DNA of 64,000 bases from Spongiibacter nanhainus (GTDB lineage Bacteria > Pseudomonadota > Gammaproteobacteria > Pseudomonadales > Spongiibacteraceae): contig NZ_CP066167.1 in NCBI RefSeq assembly GCF_016132545.1, positions 248,001-312,000 of the forward strand. Direction: 5' to 3'. Positions 1 through 8,278 of the stretch are shown here, piece after piece (within the stretch, counting starts at the first letter, position 1; each line of letters starts with the position of its first letter). Made by a program: the position numbers and the translations under genes. The notes below the pieces were generated by a model. That model saw nothing but the letters and a program-made list of their open reading frames with translations. It was not told the DNA's origin and did not search any database.

Positions 1-599
1 TGTTGCGGCAGCGAGGCTTGGGACTGAAACTGATTGACCACAATGCCCTCAAGGTTGAGGTCGGGGTTGTGATCTTCGCGAATCTCCTCAACGGTTTCCA
101 GCAGGCCCATCAGTGCGCCCTGGGAAAAACTGTCGCAATCGAAGGGGATCAACAGGCTGTCGGCGGCAATTAGCGCTGAGCGGCTGTAAAAATTGAGGGC
201 CGGCGGCGTATCAATGTAAATATGTTGATACTCTTCCTGTAGCTTATTGAGGGCATCCCGCAGCTTGTAGATTTTGTGACGGGTTTCCAGCTCCCGCTCA
301 ATGACAGCCAGCTCGGGGTTGGAGGGCATCAGGTAGAGGTTGTCGAACTCGGTTTCGTAGATACAGTCGCCGGCGGCTTTGTTCTTGCCAAACAGGGATA
401 GCTTCTGCTTAAAGAAGTCGGCGGCGTTGTCGTCCAGATCCCGAAATTGGTCCCCAACCAGGTATTCGCTGCTGTTGCCCTGAATATCCAGGTCAATTAA
501 TAAGGTTTTAATGCCTTTCCAGGCACTGATCGCCGCCAGGTTACAGCTGATGCTGGTTTTTCCGACGCCGCCTTTCTGGTTGAAGATAACTCGCTTCAT
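1..599 (-). CDS. ParA/MinD-family ATPase (partial, 3' end outside window)
   Basis: About 199 N-terminal codons of a ParA-type P-loop ATPase are visible; the gene starts with ATG at 599 and runs off the left edge. Residues 9-16 form the deviant Walker A box KGGVGKTS with the signature lysine, and the IYIDTPPA stretch near residue 120 is the Walker B-like box. Proteins of this family partition chromosomes or plasmids, or position protein complexes, by forming ATP-dependent dimers on DNA. No ParB-like gene is visible, so the cargo is unknown. The next gene, riboflavin synthase, is divergent. The family is clear; whether this is a chromosomal Soj or an orphan ParA cannot be decided from this fragment. 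Confidence 0.88.
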   Translation of the reverse strand, partial: MKRVIFNQKGGVGKTSISCNLAAISAWKGIKTLLIDLDIQGNSSEYLVGDQFRDLDDNAADFFKQKLSLFGKNKAAGDCIYETEFDNLYLMPSNPELAVIERELETRHKIYKLRDALNKLQEEYQHIYIDTPPALNFYSRSALIAADSLLIPFDCDSFSQGALMGLLETVEEIREDHNPDLNLEGIVVNQFQSQASLPQ

Positions 600-715
600 G
601 CTGGGTTTCCGGTGGGTTGGGTAGTGGTGCTGAATCGTAAAATGATTATGCTAGCAGCTCCCTTGGGTCGACGCTATGGCCTGGATGGGGGCCGGTGAAT
701 TTGCAGGAGGGAAGT

Positions 716-1336
716 ATGTATACAGGTATCGTCCACGGTGCGTATCCACTGACGGGGCTCGAGCGCAAACCGGGCCTACACCAACTGACCCTCGACCTGC
801 CTGAGCCGCTGCTGGCGGGCTTGACCATCGGTGCCAGCGTGGGGCTGGACGGGGTGTGTATGACCGTGACCGGAATCGACGGGGCGGCGGTGTCCTTTGA
901 TGCTATGCAGGAAACCTTGCAGCTCACCACCCTTGGCGAGCGACAGCGCGGAGACCGAGTCAATGTTGAGCGCTCTGCCAAACAGGGAGCGGAGATTGGT
1001 GGGCATTTGATCTCTGGTCATGTTGATGGCACAGCGGCGCTTGTTGCGCGGGAGGAGAGCGAAAACAACCTGACTCTCAGCTTTGCACTGCCAGCTGCTT
1101 TGGCCAAGTATGTGTTTAAAAAGGGTTTTATCGCTATTAACGGTTGCAGTCTGACGGTGGCGGATCTGGACCGACAGCAGGGGGTTTGGTCGGTCTGCCT
1201 GATTCCGGAGACTCGCCGGGTAACGAATCTGGATGCCCTTGAGGTTGGCGACCGGGTGAATATCGAAGTGGATCGTCAGACTCAGGTAATCGTGGATACG
1301 GTCGAGCGGGTGCTGGCTGAACGTGGCGACGCCTGA
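716..1336 (+). CDS. ribE: riboflavin synthase (alpha subunit)
   Basis: Converts two 6,7-dimethyl-8-ribityllumazine molecules into riboflavin plus a pyrimidinedione, the last step of vitamin B2 synthesis. The 206 residues hold two lumazine-binding barrels: the first begins MYTGIVHG and contains GLDGVCMTV, the second contains HLISGHVDG and AINGCSLTV. ATG 716 was chosen because a GGAGG box lies at 706-710 and the family starts with M(F/Y)TGIV; a GTG at 695 would add seven residues in front of the ribosome site. The gene stands alone, not in a rib operon, and ends at a bidirectional terminator. A second copy elsewhere in the genome is possible. Confidence 0.93.
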   Translation: MYTGIVHGAYPLTGLERKPGLHQLTLDLPEPLLAGLTIGASVGLDGVCMTVTGIDGAAVSFDAMQETLQLTTLGERQRGDRVNVERSAKQGAEIGGHLISGHVDGTAALVAREESENNLTLSFALPAALAKYVFKKGFIAINGCSLTVADLDRQQGVWSVCLIPETRRVTNLDALEVGDRVNIEVDRQTQVIVDTVERVLAERGDA

Positions 1337-1363
1337 CCGGGCAATTCGCGCTGACACAAAAAA

Positions 1364-1386
1364 GGGGCGTTGTGGCGCCCCTTTTT
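1364..1386. terminator. bidirectional rho-independent terminator
   Basis: Stem GGGGCG (1364-1369) and CGCCCC (1376-1381) with a 6-nt loop, preceded by an A run and followed by a T run, so it can stop transcription from both sides. It lies between the convergent riboflavin synthase and nitronate monooxygenase-like genes. Confidence 0.85.
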
Positions 1387-1410
1387 ATTTTGTTGCCTGT
1401 AGTGTCTAAC

Positions 1411-2538
1411 TTAGGCTTCGGGCATCAAGCTGTTGACCCGGTCCAGCGCATCCACGTACTCCGTTACCAGACGGAAAATCACCTGACGGGTGGATTCCAC
1501 CTGATTGATCTGCCCGACTACCTGGCCGACCGGATTAAAGGCCACTTTCTGGCAATCGCCCACTGCAGCGTATTTGGCCGTGCGGCGAATACCGTCGCCG
1601 GTGACCAGACCCTGGAGGGGCATACCCAGTGGTTTGGGGTTGGCGGGATCTTCCCAGGCTTCGGTCCAGTCGTTTTTCAGCATCCGGCAGGGCTTGCCGG
1701 TCCAGGAGCGAGAGCGCACGGTGTCTTCGCTGGAGGCTTTGAGCAGCGATTCTTTCTGGGCGGGCTCAGCGTGTGCTTCTTCCACGGTCAGCCACAGGGA
1801 ACCGGTCCATACGCCGGCACAGCCCATGCTCATGGCCGCCAGCATTTGCTGGCCGCTACCGATGCCGCCGGCGGCCAGAACTGGGATGTCTCCCGCCGCA
1901 GCAACGGCCTGGGGCCAGAAAACGACAGAGCCGACGTCGCCGGTGTGACCGCCACCTTCGCCGCCCTGGGCGATGATGAAATCCAAGCCGGCTTCTTTGT
2001 GGGCCACAACCTGCTTCACTTTACCGCACAGTGCGCCAACCAGGCGGCCACTGTCCTGAATGCGTTTGACTTTATCGGCCGGCGGCGTGCCCAGGGCGTT
2101 GGCAATCAGCTTACACTTCGGACGGGTCAAGGCTTCTTCCAGCAGAGGCGTGGCGGTCGCTTCGGTCCAGCCCAACAGGCCCATGCTGTGGGAGCCGTCC
2201 GGCCATTCGGGTACGCCGTGGTCAGCCAGTAGCTTCTGGGCAAACTCAATGTGCTCTTCCGGCACCATGCTCCACAATTGTTTTTCCAGATCTTCCGGTG
2301 ACATGTCACCCATGCCTTCGTACTTCTGGGGGATGACGATGTCCACGCCGTAGGGCAGGTCGCCAATGTGCTCGTCAATCCAGTCGAGCTCCTCTTTCAG
2401 TTCTTCAGGAGAGAAACCAACGGCGCCCAATACGCCAATGCCGCCCGCTTTACTGACGGCTACCACCACATCGCGGCAGTGGGTAAAGGCAAAGATTGGG
2501 TATTCAATGCCAAGTTTGTCGCATAGTTCGGTGTGCAT
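1411..2538 (-). CDS. nitronate monooxygenase family protein (2-nitropropane dioxygenase-like)
   Basis: A 375-residue FMN-dependent TIM-barrel enzyme of the nitronate monooxygenase family, which oxidises alkyl nitronates; many members act on other, unknown substrates. The N-terminus (KLGIEYPIFAFTHCRDVVVAVSKAGG) and the phosphate-binding AAGGIGSG loop fit the family, and the GGEGGGHTG stretch carries the usual active-site histidine. ATG 2538 is preceded by an AGGA box; an upstream start would add 30 residues unlike the family. It converges with riboflavin synthase and has its own transcription unit. The exact substrate is not known. Confidence 0.85.
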   Translation of the reverse strand: MHTELCDKLGIEYPIFAFTHCRDVVVAVSKAGGIGVLGAVGFSPEELKEELDWIDEHIGDLPYGVDIVIPQKYEGMGDMSPEDLEKQLWSMVPEEHIEFAQKLLADHGVPEWPDGSHSMGLLGWTEATATPLLEEALTRPKCKLIANALGTPPADKVKRIQDSGRLVGALCGKVKQVVAHKEAGLDFIIAQGGEGGGHTGDVGSVVFWPQAVAAAGDIPVLAAGGIGSGQQMLAAMSMGCAGVWTGSLWLTVEEAHAEPAQKESLLKASSEDTVRSRSWTGKPCRMLKNDWTEAWEDPANPKPLGMPLQGLVTGDGIRRTAKYAAVGDCQKVAFNPVGQVVGQINQVESTRQVIFRLVTEYVDALDRVNSLMPEA

Positions 2539-2796
2539 AATTCCTGCCTCGCTGTCTGCAATCACCCCTCTTCGGTCAGGGTGTATCTTGTCGACAGGCA
2601 GTATTGGTCCACGGTCTTGCACCAGCAATGTCGTAATCTATCCAACCCGACTGACTAAAAAGATCAGCGCCAGACTTGTGCTGCCGTCGGCGGAGGGGTA
2701 AAAAGAGGGATATCGCCACAGCCCGACTATGTCGCTGGTGACTGTTGGATTCGCTGGAGTCACGCAGACTCCACTTTTTGGATTTTATTGCACACC

Positions 2797-2997
2797 ATGG
2801 ACAATTGCCTTTCGCCCGGCGCCCGCATTTTGTTATTGCAACGCAAACACCGACAGTTGGATGAGGAAATCACCCGATTGTCGGAGAATCCCTATCAAAA
2901 CCAATTGATGTTGCGGCGATTAAAGAAAGAAAAGCTCAAAATCAAAGATACGATAGAGTGGCTGAAAAACACCATGATTCCGGACCTGGACGCGTAG
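2797..2997 (+). CDS. DUF465 (YdcH-like) small coiled-coil protein
   Basis: A 66-residue charged protein with heptad-like leucines, matching the DUF465/YdcH family of short cytosolic helical-hairpin proteins. The LLLQRKHRQLDEEI and LRRLKKEKLKIKDTI stretches are the two helices. ATG 2797 gives MDNCLSPG; a TTG nine bases upstream is possible but less likely. The family is abundant in proteobacteria and has no firmly established function. The gene is monocistronic; a perfect inverted repeat starts 20 bp after its stop codon. Confidence 0.8.
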   Translation: MDNCLSPGARILLLQRKHRQLDEEITRLSENPYQNQLMLRRLKKEKLKIKDTIEWLKNTMIPDLDA

Positions 2998-3016
2998 GGA
3001 GTCGGTCACACCCGTG

Positions 3017-3036
3017 GTGTGAGATATGTCTCACAC
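3017..3036. repeat. perfect inverted repeat (8-4-8)
   Basis: Arms GTGTGAGA and TCTCACAC separated by TATG. There is no T run after it, so it is not a standard terminator; it could be an operator or an mRNA 3' hairpin of the DUF465 gene. Confidence 0.6.
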
Positions 3037-3154
3037 AAATTGACGCAAATGTCTGCTTTTTCCTGATGAGTGACTGTGGATAATAGGAATTGTCAGGAAG
3101 ACATGGGCGTCCAACGGACTGGATGCGACAAAGGATGTCACAAACCCATAAAAA

Positions 3155-3186
3155 GGCCGGAGCGCAACGCTCCGGCCTTTTTTTAT
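3155..3186 (+). terminator. rho-independent terminator
   Basis: A perfect 10-bp stem GGCCGGAGCG / CGCTCCGGCC with a CAA loop, flanked by an A run and nine T residues. It ends either the DUF465 transcript or an unrecognised short RNA. Confidence 0.88.
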
Positions 3187-3366
3187 CCCCTGAACTCAGC
3201 CCTTCGTTTTTTGTACTTTTCCATTTTCATGGGGCCTGAAATGGTCTATCTTTATTTTTTGTAATATTTCACTGAAACATCTCGCCTGCACAACGACGCG
3301 AAAAGAGTCGCCAAGAGAATCGCCACATAAGAAGCGAGTCTCTGTACAGCTTATGAGGGACTATGT

Positions 3367-5766
3367 ATGAAGTTTGTTCGCCACCCGCTGGCCATTGCGC
3401 TGGTATCCTGTGTTGCTCTTTCTTCCTGTGGTGGAGATAGCAGTAGCAACAAAAACAAAGACGGTAACAACCCACCAGCGGGCACCAGTGTGCTGGTGAC
3501 CCCTTCTCTGGGTTTGGTTTCCAATGCTACTTTGCGTGCTCTGGAGCCCGATAACAGTACTGAGATAGCGGTTGGCGAAACTGGCGACAATGGCGAGGCT
3601 CTGATCGACCTCGGTAGTTACAGTGGCCCCGTTATCTATGAAGTCAGCGGCGATGACGACGCCATGTACTACGATGAGGTACTGATGACTCAAGTGCCTT
3701 TCCCCGCTGGCAATGTCATACGCGCCTTGTCGCCGACAGCCAATGATGCCGCGATCACGCCGTTGACTGAGTTGGCCTATCAGCTGGCGGTGAATGCCGG
3801 CAATTTCCCGCTGACGGCAGAAATAATCAACGAATTAAATGAAGCGGTGCGGGCGGGTTTGGCGCCTGGGCTGAACAACATTCTCTCAGTACCAACTCTG
3901 CTGGGCGGTGACAGCGACCCCGGTTCTCTGGCAGACGATGAAGCCGGACGTTATGCATTAGTGCTTGCTGCATTAGCCTATTTGGCCGAAAACGATGTGA
4001 ATGGCAGCCCCGCACTGACAGTGCTAAAAGCCATAGTGAGCGACATTGCCGATGGCGATATCGACGGTGAAGTCGATGGTACGCCCGTCGCTGATAGCCC
4101 GTATGGCGACTTTACCAATGATATGGCCACTGCATTGGCGTCTGCAGCAAACGCCTACAACTATGCCGGCGATCCTCAGGCTCAAGAGCCATTTGACACC
4201 GATTTAGACGGTGATGGCGGCACTGACGATGGTGGTGCAACCGATGACGGCGGTGCCACAGATGACGGCGGTGCCACGGATGACGGTGGTGCTACGGACG
4301 ACGGTGGTGCTACGGACGACGGTGGCGCGACTGATGATGGTGGTGCCACAGATGATGGTGGTGCCACAGATGATGGCGGTGCCACAGATGATGGTGGTGC
4401 CACGGATGATGGTGGCGCGACTGATGATGGCGGTGCCACAGATGATGGCGGTGCAGCCGATGATGGCGGTGCCACGGATGATGGCGGTGCCACGGATGAT
4501 GGTGGCGCGACTGATGATGGCGGTGCCACAGATGATGGCGGTGCAACCGATGATGGTGGTGCAACCGATGATGGTGGTGCAACCGATGATGGTGGTGCAA
4601 CCGATGATGGTGGTGCAACCGATGATGGTGGTGCCACAGATGATGGTGGTGCCACAGATGATGGTGGTGCCACAGATGATGGTGGTGTGACCGACGACGG
4701 TGGTGCCACGGACGATGGTGGTGCGACTGATGATGGCGGTGCCACGGACGACGGTGGCGCGACTGATGATGGCGGTGCCACAGATGATGGCGGTGCAACC
4801 GATGATGGTGGTGGTGCCACAGATGATGGCGGCGCGACTGATGATGGCGGTGCCACAGATGATGGCGGTGCCACAGATGATGGTGGTGCCACGGATGATG
4901 GCGGTGCTACGGACGATGGTGGTGCCACGGATGATGGTGGCGCGACTGATGATGGCGGTGCCACAGATGATGGCGGTGCAGCCGATGATGGCGGTGCCAC
5001 GGATGATGGCGGCGCGGCTGATGACGGTGGTGCTACGGACGATGGTGGTGCCACAGACGATGGTGGTGCTACTGATGGTGGTGGTGTGTCGGGCGGTAGC
5101 GCACTCGCTTGTGGTGATTTATCGATATACGAAGCAGTTGGTACCACATACCAGTTTGTCTTTGAGTCAACCGATGGTGAATCCGAAGTCGTTTTGACTA
5201 CGACATCTGAAACTGAGGTTACTCAAGTTACGGACTTTAAAGGCAACCAAGCTGTGGAGGCCCGTTCTGAAGTGGATGCTGATGCGACGGACGATACTTT
5301 CGATTCACAGTCTGTCACTTTTTCATACTCGGGTGACGCGGATGGTGGCAATACCTTGCTTACCTATGGAGTGGTGACAGAAGCGGAGTCGGCGCAGCTT
5401 CCTGGAACTACTATTACTACCACCATATCGTTTGACCCTGCCCGTGAGCAACGATTCGACTTGAACCCAGGTGATAGTTACATCCAGACTTTCACGCAAA
5501 CGGTGGAGACTGATTTTGGAGGCTTCCCTGTGCCCGGTGGACAGGATCCACAAGTTAGCGAGCGCACCGTTACTACAACATATCTGGGGCGTGAAACTAT
5601 TACGGTGCCTGCAGGGACGTTTGAAACCTGCAAGTTCACTGACTCCGACGGTGGTACCGAATGGTTATCCGTAGGTGATGGTTTACCAGTAAAAACTGAG
5701 GCAGATGGTGACGAGAGTGTTTTGATTAGCGCAACGATCAATGGCCAGGCAGTTACTGGAAATTGA
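3367..5766 (+). CDS. lipoprotein with about 47 tandem DDGGAT hexapeptides
   Basis: A 799-residue predicted outer-surface or periplasmic lipoprotein. Residues 1-21 form a signal peptide ending in the lipobox LSSC, followed by GGDSSSN. Residues about 30-285 are a globular N-terminal part. From codon 286 (nt 4222) to nt 5070 there are 47 units of the type (T/A)DDGG(A/V), one carrying an extra glycine, then a C-terminal domain of about 220 residues that resembles DUF3108-like beta proteins ([24 protein letters not shown]). The repeat is very acidic and flexible and could bind calcium or act as a stalk; that is inference. ATG 3367 has a GAGGGA box seven bases upstream. I do not recognise a named family for the whole protein. 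Confidence 0.85.
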   Translation: MKFVRHPLAIALVSCVALSSCGGDSSSNKNKDGNNPPAGTSVLVTPSLGLVSNATLRALEPDNSTEIAVGETGDNGEALIDLGSYSGPVIYEVSGDDDAMYYDEVLMTQVPFPAGNVIRALSPTANDAAITPLTELAYQLAVNAGNFPLTAEIINELNEAVRAGLAPGLNNILSVPTLLGGDSDPGSLADDEAGRYALVLAALAYLAENDVNGSPALTVLKAIVSDIADGDIDGEVDGTPVADSPYGDFTNDMATALASAANAYNYAGDPQAQEPFDTDLDGDGGTDDGGATDDGGATDDGGATDDGGATDDGGATDDGGATDDGGATDDGGATDDGGATDDGGATDDGGATDDGGATDDGGAADDGGATDDGGATDDGGATDDGGATDDGGATDDGGATDDGGATDDGGATDDGGATDDGGATDDGGATDDGGATDDGGVTDDGGATDDGGATDDGGATDDGGATDDGGATDDGGATDDGGGATDDGGATDDGGATDDGGATDDGGATDDGGATDDGGATDDGGATDDGGATDDGGAADDGGATDDGGAADDGGATDDGGATDDGGATDGGGVSGGSALACGDLSIYEAVGTTYQFVFESTDGESEVVLTTTSETEVTQVTDFKGNQAVEARSEVDADATDDTFDSQSVTFSYSGDADGGNTLLTYGVVTEAESAQLPGTTITTTISFDPAREQRFDLNPGDSYIQTFTQTVETDFGGFPVPGGQDPQVSERTVTTTYLGRETITVPAGTFETCKFTDSDGGTEWLSVGDGLPVKTEADGDESVLISATINGQAVTGN
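4222..5088 (+). repeat. 18-bp coding minisatellite (47 units plus a degenerate one)
   Basis: The tract consists of 18-bp units encoding six residues. Forty-seven units fill 4222-5070 (849 bp = 47 x 18 plus one extra codon at about 4810), followed by one degenerate unit. Units differ at synonymous third positions (GGT/GGC, GAT/GAC, ACA/ACG/ACT/ACC), and higher-order blocks of several units recur. Confidence 0.92.
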
Positions 5767-5793
5767 TATACAACTGTTTGCTTTCTGCGATAA

Positions 5794-5822
5794 ACGGAGC
5801 GCTCAGGCGCTCCGTTTTTTTA
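5794..5822 (+). terminator. rho-independent terminator
   Basis: Stem ACGGAGCGC (5794-5802), loop TCAG, GCGCTCCGT (5807-5815), then a T run. It closes the repeat-lipoprotein gene and lies just upstream of cmoM. Confidence 0.9.
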
Positions 5823-5838
5823 TGTCTGAAGAAAAACT

Positions 5839-6606
5839 ATGCCCGATAGAAATTTCGACGACCTGGCCCAGCGTTTTCGCACCAATATCTACGGCAACCC
5901 CAAGGGTGAGATTCGTTTAACCTCGGTATGGCAAGAGCTGACTAAACATCTACCGTCGTTGGCCGAGGGCGGTAAAACCGTGTGGGATGCCGGTGGAGGT
6001 TTGGGACAGCTGAGCGCGCTGCTTTTGGAACAGGGTCACAATGTGATCCTCAGTGACATCTCCAGCGAAATGTTGGCCCAAGCACGGCGAGATTTAACCG
6101 ACTATGTCGACAGCGGGCAGCTAAAAATCCAGCAGTGTGCTATTCAAGACGCTGTTCAAGGCGAGGCTTTTGATGTGGTTGTGTGCCACGCGGTGCTGGA
6201 GTGGGTCGAGGAGCCGGAGCCGGTCATTGCCAATTTGGTGGCGGCGCTGCGCCCCGGTGGCTATATGTCGCTGATGTTTTACAACCGCAACGCGCTGATT
6301 TTAAGCAACATGGCCAAAGGCAACCTGTATAAACTGCGGGATGAAGACTTTGCCGGGCACCCGGGTGGTTTGACGCCCTCTTATCCCAGGGATCCGCAGT
6401 GGGTAATGAAGGCCGTACAATCAGCGGGCCTGATGGTGGCGGCCAGGCGGGGTGTTCGCTTGTGCTATGACTTAATGCCCCGGGCTGTTCGCGCCCAGCG
6501 CAGTGTCGAGGATATGTTGGCGATTGATTGGCAGTACGGCGCCCTCGAGCCGTTTTGGCAGCTTGGGCGCTACGTCCATTTGCTGTGTCGAAAGCCCCTC
6601 GACTAG
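5839..6606 (+). CDS. cmoM: tRNA 5-carboxymethoxyuridine methyltransferase CmoM
   Basis: SAM-dependent methyltransferase that turns cmo5U34 into mcmo5U34 in the wobble position of several tRNAs. The 255-residue protein starts PDRNFDDLAQRF, as CmoM (formerly SmtA) does, and has the class I motif VWDAGGGLGQLSALL near residue 50, the acidic LSDIS ribose-binding strand and the family stretch LMFYNRNALIL. It begins about 16 bp after a terminator, so it probably has its own promoter overlapping the terminator region. It converges with the DUF962 gene, with only eight bases between the stop codons. Confidence 0.9.
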   Translation: MPDRNFDDLAQRFRTNIYGNPKGEIRLTSVWQELTKHLPSLAEGGKTVWDAGGGLGQLSALLLEQGHNVILSDISSEMLAQARRDLTDYVDSGQLKIQQCAIQDAVQGEAFDVVVCHAVLEWVEEPEPVIANLVAALRPGGYMSLMFYNRNALILSNMAKGNLYKLRDEDFAGHPGGLTPSYPRDPQWVMKAVQSAGLMVAARRGVRLCYDLMPRAVRAQRSVEDMLAIDWQYGALEPFWQLGRYVHLLCRKPLD

Positions 6607-6614
6607 GGTTTCGC

Positions 6615-7079
6615 TCATGCGGCTTGGCGGTAGCGGATGCCCAGTTTGTCGAAGGTTGCGCCGAGGATCCACAGTGGGCCGATTAGCAGAAACAAGATGT
6701 CGGTAAAAAATGATGGCTTCTGGGATTCGGCCTTGTGACCGACAAACTGCAGCGCCCAGGCAATAATCCAGATGGCCGCTGCGGGCATCCACATTGGCAC
6801 GTTAATGTGGGCTTGATAGAGCATGATGCCGGCGGCAATGGCTAAGACAAAGGGCAACATGCCCAACGCCAGCTTAATGGACAGATAGCCGTAGAAAGCC
6901 ATTGCCAGAATCAGCAGTAGCTGCCCCACATTGGCCTCGACAAAAGGCAGAGGCACCAGCCACAGCAGGGCGATGGTGGTTACCGCAATGGCAGGCACAC
7001 AGTAGTAATGAATAAGCTTGTTGCGCGGATTTTGGTGGGCGGCGTTATATTCGTCGAGCCACTGTTCTAGGCTGCGCAT
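6615..7079 (-). CDS. Mpo1-like (DUF962) membrane protein
   Basis: A 154-residue protein of the DUF962/Mpo1 family; the yeast member is an iron-dependent dioxygenase for alpha-oxidation of 2-hydroxy fatty acids. The N-terminal LDEYNAAHQNPRNKLIHYYCVP holds the conserved H..N...H motif, four hydrophobic segments follow, and QFVGHKAE supplies a further conserved His. It probably sits in the inner membrane. The 2-hydroxy acid substrate is inferred only from the yeast homologue. It is last in a possible run of minus-strand genes starting at about 7985. Confidence 0.82.
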   Translation of the reverse strand: MRSLEQWLDEYNAAHQNPRNKLIHYYCVPAIAVTTIALLWLVPLPFVEANVGQLLLILAMAFYGYLSIKLALGMLPFVLAIAAGIMLYQAHINVPMWMPAAAIWIIAWALQFVGHKAESQKPSFFTDILFLLIGPLWILGATFDKLGIRYRQAA

Positions 7080-7157
7080 AGTCGATCCCCTGTTTGTGTC
7101 TTTATGAGACTGACTGTATCGAAAACGGCCTGACGGGTAATTGGCTTAAATGACAGG

Positions 7158-7589
7158 TTACTTTGGGTCCGTTGGGCCCAGATCGACGCGGATAAACGCC
7201 CGGCGCTTTTTGCGCCCCGCCAAGCCGGCGCCGATATCCAACAGTCGCATCTGCCAGCCGTACTTTTTTACCAGCGCTCGGTGAGCGCGTTGTGCTTCTT
7301 CGCCGCTGATCAATTCGGCACTGGCCTCTTGGTCCCCTTCCAGGCGTTTGCCGCTCACTGTACAGGGTGCAACGCGACATTCGCTGAAATTGCGAAGGCG
7401 TTTTACCTTGCCTGCATCACCGGCTGAAAACATATACAAGGTGTTGTGGTCACCTGCACACCAGACCGGTGTTGGCACAAAGCTGCCATCGCGTTTGCGG
7501 GTGCTTAGCAACATGTAGGGGGACCGGTGCAGGTCTTGTCTCGGTGTTTGTGTGGCGCTGGCTGTTGCTTTTGAACTAGGTGGTGCCAT
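7158..7589 (-). CDS. PPOX-class (pyridoxamine 5'-phosphate oxidase-like) flavin or F420-dependent oxidoreductase
   Basis: A 143-residue split-barrel protein. RSPYMLLSTRKRDGSFVPTPVWCAGD followed by YMFSAGDAGKVKRLRNFSECRVAP is the typical N-terminal half of TIGR03666-like PPOX proteins, often annotated as F420-dependent; whether this organism makes F420 is unknown, and FMN or heme are alternatives. The C-terminal RRAFIRVDLGP strand is also typical. ATG 7589 was chosen over a TTG two codons upstream. It lies 78 bp upstream of the DUF962 gene on the same strand. Confidence 0.78.
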   Translation of the reverse strand: MAPPSSKATASATQTPRQDLHRSPYMLLSTRKRDGSFVPTPVWCAGDHNTLYMFSAGDAGKVKRLRNFSECRVAPCTVSGKRLEGDQEASAELISGEEAQRAHRALVKKYGWQMRLLDIGAGLAGRKKRRAFIRVDLGPTDPK

Positions 7590-7700
7590 GGGCAAGTGGA
7601 CTCGACGTTTTGGGGTTAACAGTGCTGGGCCCCATTGTTGCCCAGTGGCTGTGCGTCGTCCACTTGCTTTGCTTATTTGTGGCAGCTGGCTGGCTTCAGT

Positions 7701-7829
7701 TTAGACCAGTTGCGCCAGGCTATAGACAATCGTGCCGGCGGCAACCGCCAACAAAATGACCCGCATGCCGATCAGGGCTGAGTTGCTGGCGTGGTCGGCG
7801 CAAAAAGCTTTAGTATGAAAATCCATCAT
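7701..7829 (-). CDS. small single-pass membrane protein (42 aa)
   Basis: Too short for most gene callers. The reading frame begins ATG-ATG at 7829, with a strong GGAGGA box seven bases upstream. The product has a 22-residue polar N-terminus containing DFHTKAFCADHASN and one membrane segment (ILLAVAAGTIVYSLAQL). It is followed by the PPOX gene and preceded, 36 bp away, by another small membrane protein of the same design. No family is recognised. Confidence 0.7.
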   Translation of the reverse strand: MMDFHTKAFCADHASNSALIGMRVILLAVAAGTIVYSLAQLV

Positions 7830-7865
7830 GATGTTTTCCTCCGTTGAAGTAGTCGCGCAAGTCGC

Positions 7866-7985
7866 TTAGATAGCGACCATGCAGAAAATAAGACCAGCGG
7901 CAACGATGGCAAGCAGACTTGCCCGTGCAGCGATATCCATTACATTTTCTACGGCGTTTTGCTGTTGAATAGTCATGTGGCTCAT
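7866..7985 (-). CDS. small single-pass membrane protein (39 aa)
   Basis: The frame starts at ATG 7985 behind an AAGGGAGA ribosome site. It encodes a polar N-terminus rich in Gln and Asn (MTIQQQNAVENVMD) and one hydrophobic helix (SLLAIVAAGLIFCMVAI). The helix resembles the one in the next gene (LLAxVAAGxI), so the two are probably old paralogues. Both could be subunit-like small proteins of a membrane complex; their role is unknown. Confidence 0.7.
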   Translation of the reverse strand: MSHMTIQQQNAVENVMDIAARASLLAIVAAGLIFCMVAI

Positions 7986-8278
7986 GGCGTTCTCCCTTTG
8001 GAGTGGCTGCTAAATTTGACAGTTTCAGTATAGGGAGCGAGGCCGTTACAGTGGGTTACAGGTCGGGATCAACAGGGCTGTTGGTAAAGCTGCTTAGATG
8101 GCGGTTTTTAATCTATTTTTTGGCTATAAAATCTAAGTTTTACAACGGCTTACGTTTATTATTAGCGGCTTGTAATAAAGCGGTTAGCAAGGGGTAACGA
8201 TGGCCGTTGGGTTACATCTCGGTAAGGTATTGGTTTGGGGCTACAAAAATGGCCTCGGTGTGGCTTGCCGAAGCTTTT

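Larger units (their letters stand above)
2998..3366. other. intergenic region with palindrome and terminator
   Basis: 369 bp without a convincing gene. It holds a perfect inverted repeat at 3017-3036 and a strong terminator at 3155-3186. A possible short frame at 3070-3264 runs through the terminator hairpin and lacks a good ribosome site, so I do not call it. A short untranslated RNA ending at the terminator is possible but no clear promoter was found. Confidence 0.5.

Noticed and set aside
4182-5147. Long minus-strand proline-, serine- and valine-rich reading frame, and two His/Arg-rich and Met/Val-rich frames, across the hexapeptide tract
   Set aside because: They are forced by the 18-bp repeat read in other frames; no start signals or independent conservation. 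The tract is also not a CRISPR array: the units are coding, contiguous and lack spacers.
8003-8197. 64-codon frame between the tiny membrane proteins and the glpD-like gene
   Set aside because: No convincing start signal or recognisable family; the region 7986-8278 looks like plain intergenic sequence.
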